Origin: a virus
Reading direction: 5' to 3' (one strand)
IMG/VR virus record: IMGVR_UViG_3300046507_000265
Coordinates: 1 to 39,010 of that record
DNA length: 39,010 nucleotides
Shown here: positions 1-6,802 of the stretch, one piece after another
How the letters are laid out: each line of letters opens with the position of its first letter
Position numbering within the stretch: position 1 is the first letter of the stretch
Notes under the pieces: generated by a model
Seen by the model: the letters and a program-made list of their open reading frames with translations, nothing else
Database searches by the model: none
What the model was told of the DNA's origin: nothing
Translations under genes and position numbers: made by a program

Positions 1-127
1 ACCATGGTTCACCCCAAAGAAGATTCATAGCAACCTGAAAGAAAATATGTCCCTGCATCCAATGCCGCGCCGTCGTAACGGCTCAATGTCAATACCGACG
101 AGTTCGGACCGACTACGCCCGAAGCCA
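1..127. repeat. Terminal direct repeat, left copy
   Basis: These 127 bases are identical to 38884-39010. The right copy carries the start codon and upstream region of the gp7-like gene, and the left copy carries the end of the tail gene that precedes it, so joining the copies makes continuous gene order. The exact 127-base length is a typical k-mer overlap of a circular assembly, so this is probably an assembly sign of a circular or circularly permuted molecule and not a true phage terminal repeat. Confidence 0.9.
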
Positions 128-365
128 TGACACCGTTGGCCGATGCGCCAGGAATAATTCCCCTCTGGTCGCTGAGTCCTTGGTGAGTGAATGGAAGTGT
201 TACGGTTGGTTTCCCGCCCGCTTTCAGCACGAGCGTGATCTCGACATATATGAGCGTTCCAATGGACGCCCATACGCCTGTTGCAACGCCGCTTGATGCG
301 ATCGGCGCGTATCCGTTCATTGCGCTGCCGTTGACCACATTCCCGATGGCATCGGCCACGGCCAT
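9..365 (-). CDS. Small tail-associated protein, uncertain start
   Basis: From the ATG at 365 this gives 118 residues, Gly/Ala/Val-rich with no recognised domain. It lies between the gp10-like gene and the gp7-like ejection gene, whose ATG is only a few bases past this stop, so it is probably a virion component (a tail needle or plug is possible by position only). The frame stays open upstream through protein-like sequence reading ANLTRVPQSQLTAALGGN before the ATG, back to the amber stop of the gp10-like gene at 432-434. No ATG, GTG or TTG lies in that stretch. Two ATC codons (about 422 and 425) sit about 3 to 6 bases after an AGGGG Shine-Dalgarno-like sequence. The true start may therefore be AUC, or the protein may be made by amber readthrough. 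Confidence 0.65.
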   Translation of the reverse strand: MAVADAIGNVVNGSAMNGYAPIASSGVATGVWASIGTLIYVEITLVLKAGGKPTVTLPFTHQGLSDQRGIIPGASANGVMASGVVGPNSSVLTLSRYDGAALDAGTYFLSGCYESSLG

Positions 366-431
366 GTTGCCGCCGAGCGCTGCGGTGAGTTGCGACTGAG
401 GGACGCGCGTTAAGTTTGCGATGATCGGCCC

Positions 432-2141
432 CTAAGTGTTGAGCGCTTCGAGCTCGACCAGCAGCCCGAACCAAGTTACATGCGCTGTCGTCACATGGGT
501 AATCCGAACCTGCATCCGATCTCGCGCAAGTCCTGCCGGAAGCCAGCGAACGCGCCGGTCATATCCCCCGCGCGGAGCGGCCGAAGCGAACCGCACCTGC
601 GACCAGCGAATGCCGTCCGACGAGTACTGCATGGCGATCCGCGACTTGTCGCCCGCCTGCCCGGTGATGCACTTCAGTTCGACCGAGCGCAGCCCGGCAG
701 ATGCCAGTGGAAGCAGAGCCATCGGCCCCGTTGCTTGATGGATGACCGGCTGCCCATAGTGGCCACCGGTCGAAGCGTCCAGAAAGCCCACGCGATTATC
801 AGCCAGATCGCCGCACAGCCACATGCCAGCGAACCGCGTGAAGTTACGCGCGCGGTAGAAGTTATTGTCCTCGGCGCCGCTGTTCAGTTGCGTCCAGAAC
901 TTCAGGCCCACACCGACAGTCGCGGTCGCATCGAACACCAGCGTTTTCGTCGGCAAGTGCACATACAGAAGCTCGGAGTCTTCGAACGAGATCGCCTCAA
1001 GCGTCACCACCGAGACCTGTTCAGCCGTTAGCTTCGAGATTTCATAGTCCACCGCGGCGGAACTGATCTTGGCCGGCGCGTTGCCGTTCAGCGTCCACAC
1101 GCCGTTCGGCATGTTCCGGCCGCCGCCGATCCATGCCAGCGTCTGATTGAAGTAGCACATCGTCTGGCGCGAGACGCAGCCAATGTCGAGCGTGTACGAC
1201 TGCTGGACCGTGAACGGAAAGTTGTTGCCCCCCGTGTTCGCCATCGTCTGCGTGGTGTTCTTGCCGAACACGTAAAGCTGGTTGTTCAGCTTGTACTGCG
1301 CCGTGATGCCGTCAGGATCGTATTCAGCGCTGCCGAAGAAGCCGGGAAAGAACGTCAGGTTGGTCAGCGAGCTGCACCACACGTCAACGCCATCCGTGAC
1401 CATCACATAGCCGGCAATGAATGTTGCGTCAATGATCGGCGTTATCCCGGCCGACTTGCTCATATCGACCTGGATGAAGTTGCCCAGCGACGTCCACGTG
1501 AGATTGAACGTTGCGCCCGTTCCGCCGCCGCTCGACAGCACCTGAGGCACAGGATTGGTCGGGATGAACTTCGTCAGCACCTGAGGCGCGGCAAACACGC
1601 TGATACCGTTGATCACGCCACCGGCAACGCTCGTCACCTTCAGCGTCACCTGCTCGCCCAGCGGGCCGATCGTGATCGTGTCGTTGACCGCGTATCCCGT
1701 TCCACCGCTCACCACCGCTGCCGCCGTCACATGGCTGTAGCCAGTCGGCGCATAATAATAGAGCAGATTGTCCGAGACGATGATCAGATTGTCGAAACCG
1801 TAATCGAGGCGGCATTTCAGCCCGTCATTCGCCACCGTGCCGATCTTCGTCCGCGTGCCATCTGTAGCGTACGAGTAGACCGATGAGCCCTGCACGCGGT
1901 ACATCAGGTCAACCCACAGGATCCCGCCGCGATCCGATTCGCCCACCGCCGACGACGCGACCCATTGCGTCAGGCCGCCATGATCAGTCGGCGTGCCCGG
2001 CTTCTGGTCGGTCGAGATCTGGCGCAGTTTCAGATTGATCGCGAACTCGCCCTGGATATTGCCGTCATCGGTCGTCACTGTCCCACCAGTCATCAGCGGG
2101 ACCGGGAAAGGTTGAACGTTGGCGAGCGGTACCTGAGCCAT
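432..2141 (-). CDS. P22 gp10-like packaged-DNA stabilisation / tail hub protein
   Basis: This 569-residue protein resembles the P22 gp10 family, which closes the portal channel and forms part of the tail hub after DNA packaging. The C-terminal third carries the family pattern: a YRARNF / CGD stretch, then SSDGIRWSQ and a DRRVRW segment. It is about 100 residues longer than P22 gp10. The excess is largely a block at about residues 138-216 with GGTGYAVNDTITI and GGGTGATFNLTW, a beta-ribbon repeat type common in phage tail proteins. The ATG follows the stop of the preceding gene directly, with GGGG about 8 bases upstream. It sits downstream of the gp4-like gene, as in P22-type tails. It ends in an amber codon followed by open frame. 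Confidence 0.85.
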   Translation of the reverse strand: MAQVPLANVQPFPVPLMTGGTVTTDDGNIQGEFAINLKLRQISTDQKPGTPTDHGGLTQWVASSAVGESDRGGILWVDLMYRVQGSSVYSYATDGTRTKIGTVANDGLKCRLDYGFDNLIIVSDNLLYYYAPTGYSHVTAAAVVSGGTGYAVNDTITIGPLGEQVTLKVTSVAGGVINGISVFAAPQVLTKFIPTNPVPQVLSSGGGTGATFNLTWTSLGNFIQVDMSKSAGITPIIDATFIAGYVMVTDGVDVWCSSLTNLTFFPGFFGSAEYDPDGITAQYKLNNQLYVFGKNTTQTMANTGGNNFPFTVQQSYTLDIGCVSRQTMCYFNQTLAWIGGGRNMPNGVWTLNGNAPAKISSAAVDYEISKLTAEQVSVVTLEAISFEDSELLYVHLPTKTLVFDATATVGVGLKFWTQLNSGAEDNNFYRARNFTRFAGMWLCGDLADNRVGFLDASTGGHYGQPVIHQATGPMALLPLASAGLRSVELKCITGQAGDKSRIAMQYSSDGIRWSQVRFASAAPRGGYDRRVRWLPAGLARDRMQVRITHVTTAHVTWFGLLVELEALNT

Positions 2142-2510
2142 TTATGCCCCAGATTGCGGCGAGTAGAACACTTCGACGCCCGACGTATTCGCCGCGGCAA
2201 GCACGGTCGCGTCGTTGTCGGCAGGATTGAGCGTCACGGCGATCTGCAAGCCGAGCTTCATGGCGCAAGTCTCGACGCCCCAATCCACGCGTACTGGCAC
2301 ATTCGCCGGGATCTGGAACGTCATCGTCGGCACATCGGTGCCCAGCACAGGCGCGCGCGCCAGATCGAACACCTTCAGGTAGCAGACGACCGTGGCCCAT
2401 GCGACAAAGCCGTCCAACCCGGTCGGCACGGTCGAGAGAGAGTTCTGGTTCGTCGATGCACCCGTCACCAGGTGGAACTTCTTCAGCGAACTGATTGCAG
2501 TCACATTCAC
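2142..2510 (-). CDS. Conserved-type phage structural protein, unknown function
   Basis: A 122-residue protein starting at GTG (SD GGAGGTGCGCC just upstream). The start overlaps the preceding stop as GTGA, indicating translational coupling. The sequence is rich in V, A and T with beta-strand character and no catalytic motif (segments such as PTMTFQIPANVPVRVDWGVE). Its place between the small tail genes and the gp10-like gene suggests a virion or tail-assembly role. I do not recognise a named family. Confidence 0.75.
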   Translation of the reverse strand: MNVTAISSLKKFHLVTGASTNQNSLSTVPTGLDGFVAWATVVCYLKVFDLARAPVLGTDVPTMTFQIPANVPVRVDWGVETCAMKLGLQIAVTLNPADNDATVLAAANTSGVEVFYSPQSGA

Positions 2511-2737
2511 GGCGCACCTCCAGCAACAGCCGAACCCGAACCGCCCGCGATCAGATCGGCCTGATTCGCCACGGCGATGAACCAGTCACGCACCGCTTTG
2601 GCCTGCACGACATTGGCCGTCGCCGCCAGTTGCGACAGCGTCACAGACACGTCGCGCCGGATGCCGAACGGATCAACGAACGACGGCGGTCCGGGCGGCA
2701 ACTCGGACCAGTGCGGATTCTTCTTTGTTGCGGGCAT
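2507..2737 (-). CDS. Small tail-region protein, unknown function
   Basis: A 76-residue protein with a good SD (AGGAG, 8 bases before the ATG at 2737). It starts with a basic, Pro-rich segment, then has a helical part ending in a Gly/Ala-rich tail. No catalytic or metal-binding motif is visible. Its stop overlaps the GTG of the next gene by four bases. It belongs to the tail gene run and is probably a minor structural or assembly protein. Confidence 0.7.
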   Translation of the reverse strand: MPATKKNPHWSELPPGPPSFVDPFGIRRDVSVTLSQLAATANVVQAKAVRDWFIAVANQADLIAGGSGSAVAGGAP

Positions 2738-2746
2738 GGAAAACTC

Positions 2747-2962
2747 CTAGAGAGCTACTTTGATCGCATTGCCGGCGGACTTGTCGATCCACAATTCACC
2801 CGACCCGGCAACAGGCTGGACCGTGGGAAGCTGCGCGAGGACTTGCAACAGCAGGTTGATCGACGTGCGCTGCGTCACGCCGCTGTCGGTCTTGTAGATC
2901 GGTACGGAGTCCGAAAGGTTCGGCGTATCGTTAAACGGGAGATCGTTGATGGTCGCCATCAT
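2747..2962 (-). CDS. Short protein with tail-fibre-type N-terminal module
   Basis: This 71-residue protein starts MMATINDLPFNDTPNLSDSV. The same pattern, MTTINDL...S.S.DDKLPLW, begins the 648-residue tailspike at 22261-24207. Such MxxINDL starts are typical of phage fibre and spike proteins and serve as attachment adaptors (family recollection). Here only the adaptor part and a short LWIDKSAGNAIKVAL tail are present, with no receptor-binding domain. It could be a small fibre adaptor or collar protein. The ATG overlaps the upstream TGA as ATGA, and an AAGGTG SD precedes it. Confidence 0.7.
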   Translation of the reverse strand: MMATINDLPFNDTPNLSDSVPIYKTDSGVTQRTSINLLLQVLAQLPTVQPVAGSGELWIDKSAGNAIKVAL

Positions 2963-3138
2963 TTACACCTTGCGGCAATCACCGCTTCGATATCCGAGAC
3001 TGTCTGGGCATCGACGACTTCTTCCAAGATGCTTTTCACGTCAGTCCAGTGCATCTCGCCAGACGGCAACCTAAGCGTATTCGTGGCTGCATCCCATTTC
3101 GATAGCTGCCTGACTTCTTCACGTGTTAGCGTCGCCAT
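2959..3138 (-). CDS. Small phage protein, unknown function
   Basis: A 59-residue protein starting at ATG 3138, one base after the stop of the gp4-like gene. An upstream extension is open but lies inside the gp4-like gene and has no support. The sequence (MATLTREEVRQLSKWDAATN, then a helical DVKSILEEVVDAQTVSDIEAVI) looks soluble and helical. It is coupled by ATGA overlap to the next gene. Probably a minor structural or assembly protein. Confidence 0.65.
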   Translation of the reverse strand: MATLTREEVRQLSKWDAATNTLRLPSGEMHWTDVKSILEEVVDAQTVSDIEAVIAARCK

Positions 3139-3139
3139 G

Positions 3140-3661
3140 TCAGAACCCGTTGATGTTGTTGTCACCAGACCAAAGCTCCATGTCCGGGTCAACGTGTGAG
3201 TCTGGGCCAGCGTCCAAACGAGGAGGCCGGTTAATATAAAATTGAACTCCGTCCGCCCAGACCTGATTGCCCGACCCAACCGGCGTATTCGTGTTCCGCT
3301 GATACTGCGGAATGCGCTTGCCGAAGAACAGCAGGTTGTCGCGCGCCAGCTTCAGCTCGGCCACGGTGACCGATGACAGGTTCTTGCCGATGCTCGGCGC
3401 GGCCACGATCGCAGCCGACAGGATGACCAGGTTGACCAGTCCCATCGGGATATTCACGACCGTAGCAGCGTTCGCAACATCCGGCGAGTCAGCGTAGACC
3501 CAGCCGCGCACCCTGGCCCCCTTCGTCTCAAGCTCAGCAAGATTCGCATCCAGCCGATTGCACACGCGCTCCATCTCCTCCGGCGGGAAATCGTAGACCA
3601 TCCCGCTCAAGCCAAGTTCGGCGAGACCATTTTCGACGAAGTAAGATTTCGGAGCGCGCAT
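3140..3661 (-). CDS. P22 gp4-like head-to-tail adaptor (tail accessory factor)
   Basis: The 173-residue protein matches the P22 gp4 tail accessory factor in length (166 in P22) and layout: an N-terminal helical part (SYFVENGLAELGL), a conserved middle with a GWVYADSPD segment and a long helical stretch, and near the C-terminus the PVGSGNQ motif that corresponds to PTGSGN in P22 gp4. In P22 this protein binds below the portal after packaging and begins tail assembly. It is followed within the operon by the gp10-like protein, its known partner in that tail type. Confidence 0.8.
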   Translation of the reverse strand: MRAPKSYFVENGLAELGLSGMVYDFPPEEMERVCNRLDANLAELETKGARVRGWVYADSPDVANAATVVNIPMGLVNLVILSAAIVAAPSIGKNLSSVTVAELKLARDNLLFFGKRIPQYQRNTNTPVGSGNQVWADGVQFYINRPPRLDAGPDSHVDPDMELWSGDNNINGF

Positions 3662-3663
3662 GG

Positions 3664-3963
3664 CTATACGCTCGGCGCTTCAGTAGCGACGGGCTCAAGC
3701 TTCGCCTTCATTTCCTTCGCCGCCTTGGTCCGACCGTCCAGCTTGGTCTGCTCCGTGGTGATCTGCGCCTGGAGCGTTTCGTTCTCTTTCTCCAGCACCG
3801 CCAGCTCATGCGCTTCGAGCGCTTCAGCCGCGCTTTCGTACCAGCCTTCGGCCACGTGCGCAGGCGCTTCAGCCGTTTCCACAACCTTCTGCTTAAGCTT
3901 GCCCCAGACCGTATCACCCTCGGTCGTATGCAGCACGGACTTGAAAAGAGCAACGAGCATCAT
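3664..3963 (-). CDS. First gene after the putative late promoter; coiled-coil protein of unknown function
   Basis: A 99-residue, Glu/Ala-rich protein. The middle (about residues 40-85) reads as a continuous charged helix or coiled coil (AHELAVLEKENETLQAQITT). The ATG at 3963 follows a GAGGT SD by five bases; a second ATG comes next. It stands directly after the promoter at 3996-4024 and before the gp4-like gene. No named family is recognised. A scaffold-like or assembly role is only a guess from composition and position. Confidence 0.7.
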   Translation of the reverse strand: MMLVALFKSVLHTTEGDTVWGKLKQKVVETAEAPAHVAEGWYESAAEALEAHELAVLEKENETLQAQITTEQTKLDGRTKAAKEMKAKLEPVATEAPSV

Positions 3964-3995
3964 GCCGACCTCAGAATTAGTTAGGATTCCCGCGT

Positions 3996-4024
3996 ATTTT
4001 ATTACCGAAAGCTATATAACTCAA
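3996..4024 (-). promoter_or_regulatory. Putative sigma-70-type promoter before the structural genes
   Basis: On the minus strand TTGAGT (4024-4019) is separated by 17 bases from TAAAAT (4001-3996), in AT-rich DNA that contrasts with its surroundings. Transcription would start near 3990 and lead into the gene at 3963, whose SD lies within the leader. The -35 box overlaps the end of the 83-residue gene upstream. It is the best promoter match seen ahead of the structural run, so it may be the late promoter. Confidence 0.6.
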
Positions 4025-4272
4025 CGCGTTTCGGACTTTACGACCTTCACCGTCACGGCCGGTGCGCCATCTTTGCCGCCCAACTCCAGGTCGATCGGTA
4101 TCAACTTGGCGTAAATCCCGTAGAACTGCGTAGGATTTTCCTCTGCCCACTTCACCATTGCCTGAATGCCGCCCAATCGGGTGAACACGCAGGCGATGTT
4201 CTCCTTCGCGGTCCCTCCCAGCTTGTTTGGCGTTCCCTTCTGGCGACCACCCGTCTTTTTACCGATAGCCAT
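4021..4272 (-). CDS. Small basic DNA-binding-like protein; candidate small terminase
   Basis: An 83-residue protein with a basic N-terminus containing GGRQKGTPNK, a pattern shared by small phage proteins that often sit near packaging genes, followed by a helical part (FTRLGGIQAMVKWAEENPTQFYGIYAKLIP). No other candidate for a small terminase subunit is visible, and the large terminase at 29284-30567 has no small partner beside it. By elimination and by basic character this is a candidate for the DNA-recognition subunit. The evidence is weak, and a transcriptional role is equally possible. Confidence 0.65.
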   Translation of the reverse strand: MAIGKKTGGRQKGTPNKLGGTAKENIACVFTRLGGIQAMVKWAEENPTQFYGIYAKLIPIDLELGGKDGAPAVTVKVVKSETR

Positions 4273-4285
4273 AGTTTTTACCTAT

Positions 4286-4474
4286 CTACTTTGGATAAGA
4301 AATCGCTGATTCGTTGACAACTTCCCCATACAGGATCTGCGAAGCCGCGACAAGCTCGCGAGCCTCGGCAAGCGCCCGCTCATTGCTCTCGACTGCAAGC
4401 GCCGCTGTCAGACGGTCGAGACGCTTCTTGACCTCTTTGAGCCACGCGCCGCTGTTGCACTCTTTCATGATCAT
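4286..4474 (-). CDS. Small phage protein, unknown function
   Basis: A 62-residue protein. The ATG at 4474 is chosen because it overlaps the preceding stop as ATGA and follows GGGAGA by six bases; an in-frame start further upstream would lie inside the preceding gene. It is mostly one charged helix (WLKEVKKRLDRLTAALAVES). Probably a small early or middle gene at the end of the replication operon. Confidence 0.6.
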   Translation of the reverse strand: MIMKECNSGAWLKEVKKRLDRLTAALAVESNERALAEARELVAASQILYGEVVNESAISYPK

Positions 4475-4959
4475 TTCGATTCTCCCGTGTGTTTCTCCCA
4501 CCGCTCCAGACTCATCTGCGCCTGCTCGTCGCTCATCATGGCGATAGCGATACGCTCGAAGTGGGCGTATGCGATGCTTTCAGGCTGGACTGGATGAAGG
4601 ATCGCCCACATTTCATCGTTCGTGAGCCAGCGCACTGCACTCATTTCGACAATGCATCGTGCTCCATCAGGCTTCGACAGAACGACGCCGGTCAGCTTGA
4701 AACCGTCGCGAGCGATAATGTGATTGGCCTTTTCATCAGTGAGCCTGTCGCCGGTATTCACCGGCATGGCGGCTCTTATACCCCGCGCGCACCAGAACGC
4801 CCACCGTGCCCAGTCATAAGTCGGCCAGTACGCCCACTTGTCGGGCAGCCCGTGGATATCGCAGAACACGCTGAACTCGCGCTCGAAAGCTGACCACTGC
4901 TCGGGAGTGGTGCGGGCGCGGGCCTGCTCAAGCGACTTTGCGGGGTTTTGCCAGCACAT
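4471..4959 (-). CDS. Accessory early phage protein with W-rich motif
   Basis: A 162-residue protein of the variable accessory type seen in early regions of temperate phages. The N-terminal half carries YDWARWAFWCARGIRAA, similar in style to the F..W ... W..W.AR motif of the small proteins at 11727, 15975 and 16594. The remainder has no recognised domain. The ATG overlaps the upstream TAA by one base. No function can be given. Confidence 0.65.
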   Translation of the reverse strand: MCWQNPAKSLEQARARTTPEQWSAFEREFSVFCDIHGLPDKWAYWPTYDWARWAFWCARGIRAAMPVNTGDRLTDEKANHIIARDGFKLTGVVLSKPDGARCIVEMSAVRWLTNDEMWAILHPVQPESIAYAHFERIAIAMMSDEQAQMSLERWEKHTGESK

Positions 4960-5204
4960 TAATCTTTCTCCTTGAACTCGCCGCAGTAGTCGCCCTTGCT
5001 TACAACTGGCGATGCGCCGCGCCCATCAGCATTGGCAACCGGCGGCATGCGCTTGCAGACGATCACATCGGTCGTCTCGCATTTGTAACCACCATACGGG
5101 GAAACAACAGTTCCATATGGCGGAGGCACATAGCGATGCTCGATATGGCCGAACCGGCAAAGTTCGCACCGATCTGGCCGCGTCTCAACGGTGATTCCTA
5201 ACAT
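4959..5204 (-). CDS. Small Cys-rich (putative zinc-binding) protein
   Basis: An 81-residue protein with a CELC pair at about residues 13-16 and further cysteines (KCETTD, IVCKR, DYCGE), suggesting a metal-binding fold. The start at 5204 follows AGGAGAGAGCG. No family is recognised. It lies in the tightly packed run of small genes between the nucleases and the late promoter. Confidence 0.65.
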   Translation of the reverse strand: MLGITVETRPDRCELCRFGHIEHRYVPPPYGTVVSPYGGYKCETTDVIVCKRMPPVANADGRGASPVVSKGDYCGEFKEKD

Positions 5205-5213
5205 CGCTCTCTC

Positions 5214-5282
5214 CTATTCCACAAAAAGCCCGGTGACTGCGAGGAACGCAGCCAGGGCGAGAACTATTAGGTCGGGTTGCAT
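5214..5282 (-). CDS. 22-residue membrane peptide
   Basis: A very short frame starts at ATG 5282 after a perfect SD (AAGGAGG, four bases before the start) and encodes a single hydrophobic helix (LIVLALAAFLAVTGLF) with short polar ends. It overlaps the 3' end of the VRR-NUC-like gene by 16 bases in another frame and is followed by the SD of the next gene. The strong SD and the single membrane span argue for real translation. Function unknown. Confidence 0.5.
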   Translation of the reverse strand: MQPDLIVLALAAFLAVTGLFVE

Positions 5283-5590
5283 GCAGCCTCCTTCCAATGA
5301 GCTAGCGGCTTGCCGGTCGCGCACAGCACGGCGAATTCCGGCGTCTCGCAGACGTAGATCGGGCCTGTCCAGGCTGCGTGGAATTCCTTCTGCGCCGGAG
5401 TCAGCTTGCGTTTGTTCAGGTCTTGCGCCGGGTCTTTGATCTCGATCAGGCAAGTTTTCCCACGCCAATCAACTATCAGGTCCGGTACGCCTTGGCCGAT
5501 CGTGTGCGTGCAGACCACCGAGCAGCCAGCATCACGTAGAGCCTTCACAATCTCAGGCTGATTGCCGTCAGCTCGGCGTGCGTATTTCAT
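5267..5590 (-). CDS. VRR-NUC-like PD-(D/E)xK nuclease
   Basis: A 107-residue protein that fits the small stand-alone VRR-NUC nucleases of phages. The catalytic pattern is visible: PDLIV with Asp37, then LIEIK with Glu50 and Lys52, followed by a helix with KLTPAQKEF (Gln67). Such nucleases are thought to act on branched DNA, for example as junction resolvases. The start at 5590 is chosen because it overlaps the upstream stop as ATGA; an in-frame ATG nine codons earlier lies inside the previous gene. It sits with the replication genes, consistent with recombination or concatemer processing. Confidence 0.8.
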   Translation of the reverse strand: MKYARRADGNQPEIVKALRDAGCSVVCTHTIGQGVPDLIVDWRGKTCLIEIKDPAQDLNKRKLTPAQKEFHAAWTGPIYVCETPEFAVLCATGKPLAHWKEAACNPT

Positions 5591-5853
5591 GCTGCTGGCT
5601 CCCGGAGGCCGCGCCATGCCTTGTGTTGCGATCCGAGGATGACCCCTTTCGCTATCGCCTCTTCCACGGTTGACTGAGTTGTCGCCCAGCCTACGGTGCC
5701 GAAGTAGCAGAATCCCTGCTCAAGCGCGTGGCCGCCTAACCGGTCCTCAATGACCCGAAACAGAACTTCATAAACTCCTGGCCGCACCGGCTTCACATCA
5801 GCCGGATACCAGGGCGTCGTCTCGCGCGCGCCTATGCGTGTGGTGGAGGTCAT
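5587..5853 (-). CDS. Small accessory protein (WYPADVKPVRPGVYEV type)
   Basis: An 88-residue protein from the ATG at 5853, which has a GGAG SD eight bases upstream. The PWYPADVKPVRPGVYEV segment followed by aromatic strands (GFCYFGTVGW) is a pattern I associate with a recurrent family of short phage and prophage proteins of unknown function. No catalytic residues are evident. It is coupled to the nuclease gene downstream by ATGA overlap. Confidence 0.65.
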   Translation of the reverse strand: MTSTTRIGARETTPWYPADVKPVRPGVYEVLFRVIEDRLGGHALEQGFCYFGTVGWATTQSTVEEAIAKGVILGSQHKAWRGLREPAA

Positions 5854-5857
5854 GCCG

Positions 5858-6019
5858 TCACTCCTGCGGGCGAATGGGCGCGCGGTATGAACAGCCGCCA
5901 GAAACGCCCTTGGTCGACGAAGCATCAGGGGTGCGAGCGTCGATCTTCGAATGACACTTGCATGCGTGAACTTTCTTTTCGCAGCGAACGCAGCGCGGCG
6001 ATTCGAGCTTCTTCTTCAT
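5858..6019 (-). CDS. 53-residue putative zinc-finger protein
   Basis: A short gene starting at ATG 6019 with a GAGGGG SD four to five bases before it, and ending five bases before the next start. It begins MKKKLESPRCVRCEKK and has a Cys cluster (CVRC at 10-13, CKC at 20-22, then His23) that could hold one zinc ion. The tail is low in structure. It fills what would otherwise be a gap between the YbcO-like and the 88-residue genes. Possibly a small nucleic-acid-binding protein. Confidence 0.55.
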   Translation of the reverse strand: MKKKLESPRCVRCEKKVHACKCHSKIDARTPDASSTKGVSGGCSYRAPIRPQE

Positions 6020-6060
6020 ATCCCCTCACCCATTAATCCGAGAAATTACCCACGGAGCGG

Positions 6061-6402
6061 TCATGCGATCACTCCCTCTGAATGCAGAATCACGATCGAG
6101 CGGATGTGCGCGCCGAACCATGCGAGCCACACTTCGATCAGGCTCATTCCCTTCGGAATCGGCTTCTGCCCGTCATAAATGGCGTCGCAGTGCGTGCAGG
6201 CATAAGCCCCGCACAGATCGTCAGCCTTCAGCGCTATCCCCTTGCCGCCCGCTTCGCCCCTGTAGTGGCTCCAGATCGTCGACTCGGTGCCGCCGCAGCA
6301 GCCCGGCAGGTTCATAAGGCATTCCTTGCCGCGCGCCGATTCACGGATTTTTTTGTTCCGGTAGGTGACGTTCTTTGGGAAGCCGACGAGGCGTGCGGTC
6401 AT
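6061..6402 (-). CDS. YbcO-like (DUF1364) putative nuclease
   Basis: A 113-residue protein from ATG 6402, preceded by a near-perfect SD (GAAGGAGG). It matches the lambdoid YbcO / DUF1364 pattern: ARGKECLMNLPGCCGG, then SHYRGEAGGKGI, then CGAYACTHCDAIYDG and a final EGV. The Cys/His arrangement is that of a metal-bound HNH-like fold, and the family includes the Ref-type RecA-dependent nucleases. In lambdoid phages it lies in the nin-type region between replication and late genes, as here. Role in recombination is inferred from family. Confidence 0.8.
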   Translation of the reverse strand: MTARLVGFPKNVTYRNKKIRESARGKECLMNLPGCCGGTESTIWSHYRGEAGGKGIALKADDLCGAYACTHCDAIYDGQKPIPKGMSLIEVWLAWFGAHIRSIVILHSEGVIA

Positions 6403-6430
6403 AGTTCCTCCTTCGCCACGTCTGGGCGCA

Positions 6431-6799
6431 TCAAAACGGACACTCGTCGAGCGATACGCCATGCTTTTCAAGCAATTCCGCATGCTGGCGCGTGTAGATA
6501 GCCATTTCCTCGGCAGTCGGCAATGGGAACGGCCAAAACCAAAAGTCGTCGTAGCGTTCGAGATACCACCCGCGGTTTGCAAGCCACGCTTCGAATGCCA
6601 CATGAACGCCGAAGTGGTAGTTGTCGTCGTCCGAACAATCGTCGAGCATGCGAAGCCCATCGGGCATGCATGCGTTTTCGTCGCCACCGATCATCCAGCT
6701 GAGATCGCCGGTTCGGCTCGTCGTGTATTGTGTCCGCTGAACGACGGCGATCTTCGGGAAGGTCACGCGCACGTCTGCAATCATTTGATCTGCTTGCAT
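6431..6799 (-). CDS. Phage protein of unknown function, aromatic and acidic
   Basis: A 122-residue protein directly downstream of the DnaC-like gene (3 bases apart). It is rich in Asp, Trp, Tyr and Phe (DDFWFWPFPLP) and starts with a helix MQADQMIADV. No metal-binding or catalytic pattern can be assigned. The acidic, aromatic composition might mimic nucleic acid or bind a partner protein, but this is only an impression. Confidence 0.65.
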   Translation of the reverse strand: MQADQMIADVRVTFPKIAVVQRTQYTTSRTGDLSWMIGGDENACMPDGLRMLDDCSDDDNYHFGVHVAFEAWLANRGWYLERYDDFWFWPFPLPTAEEMAIYTRQHAELLEKHGVSLDECPF

Positions 6800-6802
6800 G
6801 CC

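Noticed and set aside
25-474. A 149-codon minus-strand frame overlapping the small tail gene
   Set aside because: Arg/Gly/His-rich composition of a shadow frame, overlapping the end of the gp10-like gene with no SD. The other frame gives a protein-like sequence.
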